The notes: generated by a model from the letters alone, not told the origin. A stretch of 8,872 nucleotides of DNA from Firmicutes bacterium UBA5388 (GCA_002409975.1 DHOO01000100.1:1-8872); one strand, 5' to 3'. Shown: positions 1-6,080, numbered from the stretch's first letter. Translations and numbers: made by a program.

Positions 1-2
1 AT

Positions 3-23
3 CGAGATCTATTTTCTAAGTAG
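3..23. repeat. Left copy of a 21-bp dispersed inverted repeat
   Basis: This 21-bp stretch reads CGAGAT, then C, then TATTTTCTAAGTAG. The reverse complement of positions 8851-8871 reads the same with G in place of the seventh base, so 20 of 21 positions match. The copy lies just downstream of the TPR gene stop codon. The match may continue beyond the window edge. No target-site duplication or transposase is visible, so I read it as a dispersed intergenic repeat rather than a proven mobile-element end. Confidence 0.6.
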
Positions 24-34
24 CACTCACGAGT

Positions 35-868
35 TTAACTCTCTTGTAGTTTTAGGGTTAAGGCTTTATCGAGCCACTGCTGCGCTTCTTCCATGGGCAC
101 ATCTGAAAGGAGTGGATCATCGGTTATTCTTTGAACGGCCGTTTTCAGGTTGGAGATGGCTTGGTTGATCTCCCCCAATTCCAATTCAGAACGTCCCAAC
201 CAATAATAGGATTCAACCGGCCAGGAAGTATGGGTTATACTCCATTCATAATCGTTTTTGGCGGCTTGATAATCTTTCATGGCAAAATGAATCCGACCGA
301 TGAGGATAACAGGTTCAGTTTCATTCACATTTAACGCCCGCGCTTTTTCTGCCGCTTTTAGAGCTTCCTCCAAAGCTCCCGCTTTAAAATGGGTGAATGC
401 CAGATTAAAATAGACTTGACTATTGATATAATTCTCCTTAATGAGCGCTTGGCAGAGCTCAATAGCTTTCCCATACTCACCCGCCTCTCGGTAACAGATC
501 GCCCAAACGATTTTTAAGCGAGGAGGGAGTGGCCGGCCAGGCTTGTTGTTAGCTTGCTCTAATAGCGTAACGGCTTCATCCCATTTTTTCTTCTTTGCTT
601 TAATTAAAGCCAGGTTAATATATGGTTTGGGGGTGGCTGGTTGAAAAGATAGGGCTTTTGTAATCAAATCTTCACTTTGATCGCGATTGGTTTTTAACAT
701 AGCGATTAAGTTCCAGAAGACTCCGGGGGTAGTGAAGTAGAGCAGAAAAACCCAGAGTAAAACTCCAGCGCTAAAAATTAGCCATCCCGGGCGAAAAATC
801 AAAGAATAGCCTAACCAGAGAAACAGGAGCCAGTTTATTTTTTCTTCCCATAGCCGTTTAAGATGCAT
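35..868 (-). CDS. Membrane-anchored tetratricopeptide repeat (TPR) protein
   Basis: The product has 277 residues. Two hydrophobic segments near the N-terminus (about residues 12-27 and 29-46) suggest a membrane anchor, and the rest is a soluble helical domain. From about residue 80 onward the sequence falls into TPR-like helix pairs, roughly 82-115, 118-148, 151-181, 186-215 and 219-250. The clearest repeat is at 151-181, with the YFNLAFTHFKAG and EEALKAAEKA pattern. TPR domains mediate protein-protein contacts; no catalytic domain is visible and the partner is unknown. The ATG start is backed by a GGAGGG Shine-Dalgarno about seven bases upstream (plus-strand 875-880). No convincing terminator follows the stop within the 34 bases available. 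The gene diverges from the small membrane ORF and murD to its right. The TPR assignment is solid; the cellular role is not determined. Confidence 0.85.
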   Translation of the reverse strand: MHLKRLWEEKINWLLFLWLGYSLIFRPGWLIFSAGVLLWVFLLYFTTPGVFWNLIAMLKTNRDQSEDLITKALSFQPATPKPYINLALIKAKKKKWDEAVTLLEQANNKPGRPLPPRLKIVWAICYREAGEYGKAIELCQALIKENYINSQVYFNLAFTHFKAGALEEALKAAEKARALNVNETEPVILIGRIHFAMKDYQAAKNDYEWSITHTSWPVESYYWLGRSELELGEINQAISNLKTAVQRITDDPLLSDVPMEEAQQWLDKALTLKLQES

Positions 869-953
869 TTTTAACCCTCCGTGATCAATAGATAACTGGG
901 TATGAATAACAAGAGATTATGTGGAATTTGCCGACAAAGGCTATCATTCACTA

Positions 954-980
954 CGAGTGACGAGTGACGAGTGACGAGAG
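954..980. repeat. 7-bp tandem repeat (CGAGTGA)
   Basis: Three exact back-to-back copies of CGAGTGA (954-960, 961-967, 968-974) are followed by a partial fourth beginning CGAG. The array lies in the non-coding stretch between the TPR gene and the small membrane ORF. The unit is not a multiple of three and no supported gene covers it. Arrays like this arise by slippage and vary in copy number; no function is evident. Confidence 0.75.
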
Positions 981-1064
981 GTATGAATATTACTATTATA
1001 AAGGATTAGAGTGGTTTATTCAACAAAATCAAGGTCGCCCTCTTTTACAAAAACGAGAATTTAT

Positions 1065-1107
1065 CCTTTGCCGAAGGGGTATACTAAAAAACCCCAAAAG
1101 GCAAGGG
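1065..1107 (+). promoter_or_regulatory. Leader hairpin reaching the RBS of the small membrane ORF
   Basis: CCTTTGCC (1065-1072) can pair with GGCAAGGG (1100-1107), eight pairs including one G-U. After an internal loop, GGGG (1076-1079) pairs with CCCC (1092-1095), leaving a 12-nt loop. The right arm overlaps the first bases of the GGGAG Shine-Dalgarno (1105-1109) of the 47-codon ORF starting at 1119. Folded RNA would partly hide that site, which suggests translational control. The pairing is visible in the sequence; the regulatory role is inference. Confidence 0.4.
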
Positions 1108-1118
1108 AGTGATGATAA

Positions 1119-1262
1119 ATGGGATGGCTCTATATCTTTGATTTGGTTTTCTGGTATTTACAGAAAGGTTGTTTGCTGGTAGTTATAAGCTGGTTTGCCT
1201 GGCAATGGTGGAGAGAGTATCAGGTTAGGAAAAGAAGAGGTTCAGAACAACCTAAAAGCTAA
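1119..1262 (+). CDS. Small Trp-rich single-pass membrane protein (47 aa)
   Basis: This short ORF encodes 47 residues from an ATG preceded by GGGAG nine bases upstream, a normal Bacillota arrangement. The product begins MGWLYIFDLVFW, has a hydrophobic core at about residues 9-31, and ends in a basic and polar tail containing RKRR and terminating EQPKS. It has six tryptophans (residues 3, 12, 25, 28, 30 and 31) in 47 positions. Hydrophobic core plus basic tail predicts a single-pass membrane protein with the C-terminus in the cytoplasm. I do not recognise a family. It overlaps, in another frame, a GTG-initiated reading frame that begins inside the tandem repeat and is judged spurious. It lies about 100 bp upstream of murD on the same strand and could be its leader gene. 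Expression is unproven; the RBS and topology argue for a real gene. Confidence 0.5.
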   Translation: MGWLYIFDLVFWYLQKGCLLVVISWFAWQWWREYQVRKRRGSEQPKS

Positions 1263-1272
1263 AAAGTTGGCG

Positions 1273-1310
1273 GCAATCTTGCTTTTTCTATTGTCAGGAT
1301 TGCTTCCTTT
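1273..1310 (+). terminator. Possible weak terminator after the small membrane ORF
   Basis: GCAATCTTG (1273-1281) pairs with CAGGATTGC (1295-1303), nine pairs including one U-G, around a 13-nt loop. A modest T-rich run, TTCCTTT, follows. It sits ten bases past the small ORF stop and before murD. The stem is good but the T-tract is interrupted, so it may terminate only partially or act as a leader structure for murD. Confidence 0.4.
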
Positions 1311-1365
1311 GTAATAAGATGAATAGGATGAAGCATTTTTGTGATTTATCCTGAGCTGAAAGGGA

Positions 1366-2799
1366 GTGTTTGCTCTGAAAAAGAACGTTGCTGTTTTGGG
1401 GCTGGGTATAGAAAATTTAGCTTTAACAAATTATTTAATTAATAGAGGGGAAAAGGTCACAGTTTGTGACAATCGAACTCCGGATCAACTGGGTGAGAGG
1501 TATTATGTCCTCAATAACTTGGGGGTAGAATTCCGACTCGGTCCGGGTTACCTTGAGCGGCTTGAAGATTTTACAGTGGTCTACCGCTCTCCGGGTTTAC
1601 CTTTATTCCAGCCAGAACTAGTTAAAGCCAAGGCAAATGGGGTGAAAGTTACCAGCGCGATGAGGCTTTTTGTTGAACTCTGCCCCTGTCCGTTAATTGG
1701 TGTTACCGGCACCAAAGGCAAAGGGACTACTTCCACTCTGATTTTTCGGATTCTGGAGAAGAGTCAGCGCCAAAAAGGAGCGCAGGTCTACTTAGGTGGG
1801 AATATTGGGGTGGCCCCTTTTACCTTCTTACCTCTTCTCTCCAGCAATGACTTAGTGGTGCTGGAACTATCTAGTTTCCAGTTGGAAGATATGCCAGAAA
1901 GTGTGGATATTGCGGTAATTACCAATATTACTGAGGATCATCTGGCGGCTGCGGATCCGTTAAATCCCAATTATCACAAATCCCGTGAGGAATATGTTAG
2001 GGCTAAAACAAACATCTTCAGATATCAATCTTACTCTGGGGTAACGATTATGAATCATGATGATCCGACCTGCCGGGAACTACTAACTTTGGTCCGTGGT
2101 AACTTGCTGCTGTATGGTAGCGCCAATCAACAACAAGGAGCGTGGTATGAGAAGCAGGCCGATGGGAAATATACTATCTACTGGAATCCGGCAGGTAGTT
2201 GTGAAGAATTGATTAAGAGCGATCGCATTAAACTTCGCGGAGAACATAATCTTTTAAACATTTCAGCGGCTGCTTTAGCAAGTTATACGGCAGGAGCTGA
2301 TCGCGGAGCAATCATTCAGGCGACTACCGAGTATACCGGTTTGGAGCATCGGTTGGAATATGTTGCTACGATCGATGGAGTTCAGTATTTTGATGATTCT
2401 TTTGCGACGTCTCCGGATCCGACAATTGTGGCTTTACATGCCTTTAAAGAGCCGATCATCTTAATTGCCGGAGGCGCTGATAAAGGTACAGATTATACCG
2501 GTTTAGCAAAGGAGATTCTACAGAGTTCGGTGAAAGCAGTGGTTTTGATCGGAAAGATGGGTCCGGTGATTCGTGAAGCGATTATGAATGCCGCAAATGA
2601 TGGGGAAAATCTTCCCCTAATGGTGGATGGGGGTAATGATATGCCAACAATTGTGGCGAGGGCAAGAACATACGCTAAACCTGGAGATGTGGTCATTCTT
2701 TCTACTGCTTGCGCCAGTTTTGATCTGTTTAAAAACTACAAGGAACGGGGTAATCTTTTTAAACAGCAAATACTTGCGATGCTTAATAACAAAGAGTAA
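1366..2799 (+). CDS. murD: MurD-type UDP-N-acetylmuramoylalanine--glutamate ligase (divergent)
   Basis: MurD adds D-glutamate to UDP-MurNAc-L-alanine using ATP, in the cytoplasm, during peptidoglycan precursor synthesis. Numbering from the GTG (477 aa): Rossmann-like start with LGLG at 11-14, P-loop GVTGTKGKGTT at 112-122, GGNIG at 144-148, ELSSFQLE at 167-174, NITEDHL at 187-193, the usually carbamylated lysine at K214, HNLLN at 294-298, and EHRLE at 327-331. GGADKG (369-374) and ACASFDLFKNYKERG (448-462) mark the C-terminal glutamate-binding domain. Family-typical DSKATN is DSFATS at 344-349, losing the lysine, and the P-loop has an extra glycine. Length is slightly above the usual 440-460. 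The Shine-Dalgarno AAGGGAG abuts the GTG, so an in-frame CTG at 1375 (product beginning MKKNVAVLG) is the likelier true start. No other cell-wall or division gene adjoins it; it may be a second MurD or a ligase of altered specificity. Confidence 0.85.
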   Translation: MFALKKNVAVLGLGIENLALTNYLINRGEKVTVCDNRTPDQLGERYYVLNNLGVEFRLGPGYLERLEDFTVVYRSPGLPLFQPELVKAKANGVKVTSAMRLFVELCPCPLIGVTGTKGKGTTSTLIFRILEKSQRQKGAQVYLGGNIGVAPFTFLPLLSSNDLVVLELSSFQLEDMPESVDIAVITNITEDHLAAADPLNPNYHKSREEYVRAKTNIFRYQSYSGVTIMNHDDPTCRELLTLVRGNLLLYGSANQQQGAWYEKQADGKYTIYWNPAGSCEELIKSDRIKLRGEHNLLNISAAALASYTAGADRGAIIQATTEYTGLEHRLEYVATIDGVQYFDDSFATSPDPTIVALHAFKEPIILIAGGADKGTDYTGLAKEILQSSVKAVVLIGKMGPVIREAIMNAANDGENLPLMVDGGNDMPTIVARARTYAKPGDVVILSTACASFDLFKNYKERGNLFKQQILAMLNNKE

Positions 2800-2838
2800 T
2801 TATGAGAGTTGATTCTTTCTAAACCTTATTTTATCAGG

Positions 2839-2867
2839 TTGTTTCCGTATTAGAATTATGTTACGAT
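2839..2867 (+). promoter_or_regulatory. Weak candidate promoter for the HisG-like gene
   Basis: TTGTTT (2839-2844) and TACGAT (2862-2867) are spaced 17 bases apart in the murD to HisG-like gap. Both hexamers are imperfect (three and four of six consensus positions). Read-through from murD is equally possible, since no strong terminator separates the two genes. Confidence 0.22.
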
Positions 2868-2939
2868 TAGTGTTATGAAAGTTTTCCCATAAACGCGCTT
2901 GAGGTAGATTAAAACTTTTTTAGAAAGTTGGAGAAGTTC

Positions 2940-4082
2940 ATGGAGTATGATGTAACCTGTGTTATTCCCAGATGGGGAAGAACATTTCAGAATGTCATGG
3001 CCAAACTGGCGTTTCTTGCTAAAGAGAAAGCGGAGATCGAAAGAGTGGCGCAACTCGTTTCCCTTGGGAAAAAACACGCTTCCACCGATCCGTTTCGGGC
3101 TAAGCAGTTTCTTGATTCGCTGGACTGCCCATACCTTTCTCTTACTCCGGATCGGAAGCGAGCGGAACGTTTTTACCGGGTAGGATTTCTCGGGATGAAT
3201 ATAACAATTAATGATCTGGTTTTACGACTGGAAGGGGATGAACCACATAATGGTTCTTCCTTAATTAAACTTGACGAAGTAGATCTCACCGTTGTTGGTA
3301 TGGATGAACTGCTGTCCATGAACCAACTTATTTTACGGAATCCAGAAAAAGTGAGAAAATGGGGGATGTACAATTATAATATAGATAAGGATACAGATCT
3401 GAGGATTGCCGGTTCCGCAAATCTAAAAAGCTTTAATAAAGTTTTAGGAAAAAAAATAACCGATTTTGTAGGCTTCTTCCTGATTGCTAACAAAGATTCA
3501 ATTGATAATAATCTCGGGTATGAAAAATTAATTCAGCATGGCGCGCCTATCTTTGTGAAGGGCCGATACGAAGGAATCGTTCATACCTTTCTTCCCGAAG
3601 CGAATACGGTTTCCGTGGAAAACGTGGAAGATGCGGTCTTAGCTACTAAGGGGGGCGTAGGTATCGAAATTATTCAAACCGGTTCGACGATCAAAGAGAA
3701 AGGGTTAACAGTTTACGGCCCGCCTCTCTTCCTGTCGGAGAGTTTGTATGTGGCAGACTATCATCGGTATCTGAAAAACGAGAAGTTGCGGCGACTTCTG
3801 GGCTATTTGAAACCTTTAGGTTATTTTGAACGGGAGCATATAACCAATTTCGTGGAATGGTTTAAAGCGCTGGAAGCGAATCTAGGGGACTCCTGGATTA
3901 ACAAACCTTTTCTCGGGGAGATCTTCTGTTCTCTCGAGGAGATGAAAAACGGTTTAAGACCATACCGTGTTAAAACCAGATGGTGGGCGCCATCGGATAA
4001 TTATAAAGTGGAAGAGGCCGTGGCTTTAGTCTTAAAAAGTCTGGCGTTAATTGAAAAAGCGTATGGGAAACCCCCGGTCTAA
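2940..4082 (+). CDS. HisG-like (ATP phosphoribosyltransferase-related) protein of unknown function
   Basis: From the ATG the product has 380 residues, with GGAG six bases upstream; an in-frame TTG at 2928 overlaps that Shine-Dalgarno and is rejected. The middle (about 75-275) resembles the catalytic core of HisG, which condenses ATP with PRPP in the first step of histidine synthesis. VDLTVVGMDELL (114-125) matches HisG's ADLGIVG-type segment, KGRYEG (207-212) sits where HisG has its SGSVE-type strand, and IEIIQTGSTIKEKGL (242-256) matches the DLVSTGxTLxxNGL-type PRPP loop, with E for D and I for L or M. It is not an ordinary HisG: about 75 residues precede the core and about 105 follow it, with no recognisable PII-like regulatory domain, and no histidine genes adjoin. 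I infer a periplasmic-binding-protein-like fold, perhaps binding a nucleotide or phosphoribosyl ligand; the reaction is unknown. It follows murD by 140 bp and ends inside its own terminator. Confidence 0.55.
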   Translation: MEYDVTCVIPRWGRTFQNVMAKLAFLAKEKAEIERVAQLVSLGKKHASTDPFRAKQFLDSLDCPYLSLTPDRKRAERFYRVGFLGMNITINDLVLRLEGDEPHNGSSLIKLDEVDLTVVGMDELLSMNQLILRNPEKVRKWGMYNYNIDKDTDLRIAGSANLKSFNKVLGKKITDFVGFFLIANKDSIDNNLGYEKLIQHGAPIFVKGRYEGIVHTFLPEANTVSVENVEDAVLATKGGVGIEIIQTGSTIKEKGLTVYGPPLFLSESLYVADYHRYLKNEKLRRLLGYLKPLGYFEREHITNFVEWFKALEANLGDSWINKPFLGEIFCSLEEMKNGLRPYRVKTRWWAPSDNYKVEEAVALVLKSLALIEKAYGKPPV

Positions 4083-4099
4083 GAAGAAACGGGGGTTTT
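4068..4099 (+). terminator. Rho-independent terminator, probably bidirectional
   Basis: CCCCCG (4071-4076) pairs with CGGGGG (4090-4095), extended by AAA with TTT, around a 13-nt loop, and is followed by TTTT on the plus strand. The left arm is the last codons of the HisG-like gene and its TAA lies in the loop. Read on the minus strand the same stem is followed by TTT, so it can also stop transcription from the convergent aspartokinase gene ending at 4132. Confidence 0.8.
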
Positions 4100-4131
4100 G
4101 ATCTTGATTAGATTTAAATGGTGCAAAATGT

Positions 4132-5442
4132 TTATTCGACAAAGGCGTTGTAGATTCTTCGCATGACTTCCTCAAAATCCCTATTTTCGACTCCGACAAT
4201 AATATTAATTTCACTAGATCCTTGATCGATCATGCGAACATTGATCTGAGCCAGCGCGGAAAAGAGCTTAGCGGCAATTCCTGGAGTATAGGCCATTCCT
4301 AGTCCGACGGTGGCAATTAGAGCGATATCATGGAAGACTTCGATCGCATCGGGTTGGCAATCCCGCTCGATTTCAGTTAAAACTTTTTCTAATTTATTAT
4401 TAAGTTGTGAATCGGCGATCACAAGTGAGATAGTGTCGATTCCAGACGGCATATGCTCAAAGGAAATATCATTATTTTCGATCACGGAAAGCAGTTTCCG
4501 TCCAAAACCCTGTTCTGAATGCATCAGTGTTTTTTCAATTGCAATAATAGTAAAGCCTTTGCGTCCGGCGATTCCAGTGATGGTTCCGGGAAATTTTATA
4601 TTTCCGTTATCTTTAACAATTAATGTTCCGGGATCATCAGGATTATTAGTGTTTTTAATATTGATTGGAATCTTAGCTTCGCGTACCGGAAAGATTGCTT
4701 CTTCATGGAGAACTGAGGCCCCCATATAAGCAAGTTCTCGCAGTTCACGGTAAGTAATCTGTTTGATTGGCTTTGGATTTTTTACTACGCGCGGATCAGC
4801 CATCAGAAAGCCGGAGACATCGGTCCAATTTTCGTAAAGATCGGCCTTAACGCCTCGCGCGATGATTGCCCCAGTGATATCAGATCCCCCCCGAGAGAAG
4901 GTTCTTACTTTACCATCAGGAGTTGAGCCGTAAAATCCGGGAATTACTGCTTGGACATGTTGGTTTAAATTCTTACTAATTGTTGCTTGTGTTTTTTCCG
5001 CGTTAAATTGCCCCTGATGGTTGAAGAAGATAAGGGTAGTTGGGTCAACGAAATCAAAACCTAGATACTCAGCAAGGAGGATACCATTGAGATACTCTCC
5101 GCGACTGGCGGTAAATTCGGCAGAAGCTCCTCCGGCAATTTCGTTTTTAATCTGTTCGAGAATGGGTTTCAGATCGAGAGTAAGTTCTAGTTCTTTAATG
5201 ATCTCTAAATAACGGGCAGAGATTAAAGCAAAGATCTCCCCGAAAGGGAGCTTATGCTGGACATGATTATAACACTGATATAAAAGGTCGGTGATTTTGT
5301 GATCATCGGGGTAGCGTTTTCCGGGAGCGGATGGAACAATATACCGGCGTTCATGATCAGCCCGAATGATCGCTCGAACTTTTCGAAATTGTTCTGCATC
5401 AGCCAGGGAAGAGCCCCCAAACTTGGCAACTTTGATACCCAT
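4132..5442 (-). CDS. Aspartate kinase with C-terminal ACT domains
   Basis: Aspartokinase phosphorylates L-aspartate with ATP to give 4-aspartyl phosphate, the first committed step towards lysine (and diaminopimelate for the cell wall), threonine and methionine, in the cytoplasm. In the 436-residue product the amino-acid kinase domain shows KFGGSSLA (7-14), SAPGKR (38-43), SRGEYLN (113-119), TFSRGGSDITGA (181-192) and WTDVSGFLMADPRVV (206-220). Two ACT modules follow (about 297-360 and 373-436), the second with the typical VRMIDQGSSEINI segment, implying feedback control by an end-product amino acid. Which amino acid cannot be read from the sequence, so I give no numbered isozyme symbol. The ATG has an AAGGAGGAA Shine-Dalgarno (plus-strand 5447-5455). 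The gene stands alone, convergent with the HisG-like gene and divergent from the DUF445 gene. Length and motifs look complete. Confidence 0.95.
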   Translation of the reverse strand: MGIKVAKFGGSSLADAEQFRKVRAIIRADHERRYIVPSAPGKRYPDDHKITDLLYQCYNHVQHKLPFGEIFALISARYLEIIKELELTLDLKPILEQIKNEIAGGASAEFTASRGEYLNGILLAEYLGFDFVDPTTLIFFNHQGQFNAEKTQATISKNLNQHVQAVIPGFYGSTPDGKVRTFSRGGSDITGAIIARGVKADLYENWTDVSGFLMADPRVVKNPKPIKQITYRELRELAYMGASVLHEEAIFPVREAKIPINIKNTNNPDDPGTLIVKDNGNIKFPGTITGIAGRKGFTIIAIEKTLMHSEQGFGRKLLSVIENNDISFEHMPSGIDTISLVIADSQLNNKLEKVLTEIERDCQPDAIEVFHDIALIATVGLGMAYTPGIAAKLFSALAQINVRMIDQGSSEINIIVGVENRDFEEVMRRIYNAFVE

Positions 5443-5470
5443 CTAGTTCCTCCTTTACTTTATAGGGTCC

Positions 5471-5489
5471 CCACTTGGTATTCAAGTGG
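5471..5489 (-). promoter_or_regulatory. Hairpin in the aspartokinase mRNA leader
   Basis: CCACTTG and CAAGTGG form a perfect seven-pair stem with a five-base loop, ending about 15 bases before the aspartokinase Shine-Dalgarno on the minus strand. The predicted leader is about 130 nt. I find no hallmark of a lysine riboswitch or a T-box (no GGGTGG-type box). The structure could affect leader folding or mRNA stability; a regulatory role is unproven. Confidence 0.35.
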
Positions 5490-5580
5490 AGTGACTTTCT
5501 TGTTGTGGACACTTAAAAAGATATTAGCCACGAATCTTAGATTGCCTTCCTTTTAACTAATTCTTAATGATAAATATTCT

Positions 5581-5609
5581 AGTATAAGGAATTGCATAAT
5601 TGATTGAAA
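5581..5609 (-). promoter_or_regulatory. Candidate aspartokinase promoter
   Basis: On the minus strand TTTCAA (plus 5604-5609) and TATACT (plus 5581-5586) are separated by exactly 17 bases, giving a sigma-A-like pair with a good -10 and a weak -35. Transcription would start near 5574 and leave a leader of about 130 nt. Copy A of the repeated motif (5588-5601) fills the spacer between the two hexamers, a good place for a repressor to act. Confidence 0.4.
5588..5601 (+). repeat. Motif copy A (GGAATTGCATAATT), in the ask promoter spacer
   Basis: This copy is in the opposite orientation to copies B (5842-5860) and C (5985-6003). The 13-bp core GAATTGCATAATT is identical to the reverse complement of B and differs from C by one base. 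With flanks, A and B match at about 20 of 23 positions. The core is an imperfect palindrome with AATT on each side, as expected of an operator. It could also be one end of a degenerate repeat element. Confidence 0.5.
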
Positions 5610-5638
5610 TTTAACCACAATATTTTGATACTTCCACT

Positions 5639-5717
5639 AGGGATTGTCTAATCTCCATGTTTTAGGTTAAATCGTAATATATTTTGATTGAGGGACTTCA
5701 GAAAATAGACAATCCCT
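5639..5717. repeat. 12-bp perfect inverted repeat
   Basis: AGGGATTGTCTA (5639-5650) is repeated as its exact complement TAGACAATCCCT (5706-5717), 55 bases apart. The interval is AT-rich and has no coding potential. RNA across it could form a long-looped hairpin; alternatively the arms are paired binding sites or remnants of a small mobile element. Confidence 0.6.
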
Positions 5718-5739
5718 TCGAATTAAAGTCAAACGCTAA

Positions 5740-5802
5740 GTCGTCAACGTTAACTACTGCTTGGACCGGGAAAAAATAAGATAAAAGTTAACGTTGATCG
5801 AC
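5740..5802. repeat. 16-bp inverted repeat with one bulged base
   Basis: GTCG followed by TCAACGTTAACT (5740-5755) is complementary to AGTTAACGTTGA, a bulged T, then CGAC (5786-5802). The loop is 30 bases and A-rich. Twelve contiguous pairs plus four more make it the strongest secondary structure in the spacer on either strand. No T-tract follows, so it is not an obvious terminator. Confidence 0.65.
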
Positions 5803-5841
5803 AAGCCTCAAGGCATTTTCCAGGTTGGTTAAATGGATGGC

Positions 5842-5860
5842 TAAGGTAATTATGCAATTC
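5842..5860 (+). repeat. Motif copy B (TAAGGTAATTATGCAATTC)
   Basis: This copy is a direct repeat of copy C: 18 of 19 positions match, over a distance of 143 bp. It is inverted relative to copy A. It lies 220 bp upstream of the DUF445 start and does not coincide with a promoter I can support. Confidence 0.55.
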
Positions 5861-5970
5861 TTTCTAGTAGTTAATTAATTTCTAGAGCCAAGTAGTAATT
5901 TATGATGAATATGCGGGAGGGATGCAGTCTTAACTAGGGAATTATAAGAAGAAAGATCTGTAGAATTGGT

Positions 5971-5999
5971 TTCAAATACAAACTTAAGGTAATTATACA
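5971..5999 (+). promoter_or_regulatory. Candidate DUF445 gene promoter
   Basis: TTCAAA (5971-5976) and TATACA (5994-5999) are spaced 17 bases apart, each matching four of six sigma-A consensus positions. Motif copy C overlaps the -10. Transcription from about 6006 would give a leader of about 75 nt. Confidence 0.33.
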
Positions 6000-6003
6000 A
6001 TTC
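5985..6003 (+). repeat. Motif copy C (TAAGGTAATTATACAATTC), over the DUF445 -10
   Basis: This is the third copy of the motif, one base different from copy B. It runs directly into a small hairpin, TTCCCT (6001-6006) with AGGGAA (6012-6017). The same TTCCCT, with the two bases before it, can instead pair with AGGGAATT at 5936-5943, so two exclusive structures are possible if transcription starts further upstream. Confidence 0.5.
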
Positions 6004-6080
6004 CCTCTGTTAGGGAAAAAGAGGAATACTGCTTGATGAGAGCAAAAAGCATTTAAGATTAAGGAGAAAATGAGACTACT

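Larger units (their letters stand above)
5457..6080. other. Gene-free divergent intergenic region rich in repeats
   Basis: These roughly 620 bases between the aspartokinase and DUF445 starts hold no ORF with a credible ribosome binding site. They contain both candidate promoters, the two mRNA leaders, three copies of a GAATTG(C/T)ATAATT-type motif, and two long inverted repeats (5639-5717 and 5740-5802). The stretch between about 5610 and 5960 is not explained by either promoter. No riboswitch class or known small RNA was recognised in it. Confidence 0.6.

Noticed and set aside
964..1182. A 72-codon plus-strand frame starting with GTG
   Set aside because: It begins inside the CGAGTGA tandem array, has no Shine-Dalgarno, shows no family resemblance, and overlaps the better-supported 47-codon ORF in another frame.
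2824..2840. AACCT...AGGTT hairpin after murD as a terminator
   Set aside because: The stem has only five contiguous pairs and lacks a proper T-tract, so read-through into the HisG-like gene is likelier.
2928..2942. TTG at 2928 as start of the HisG-like gene
   Set aside because: The TTG overlaps the GGAG Shine-Dalgarno that serves the ATG at 2940, which has a normal six-base spacer.
4310..4729. A 139-codon plus-strand frame inside aspartokinase
   Set aside because: It is the antisense shadow of a strongly supported aspartokinase gene and lacks its own RBS or family motifs.
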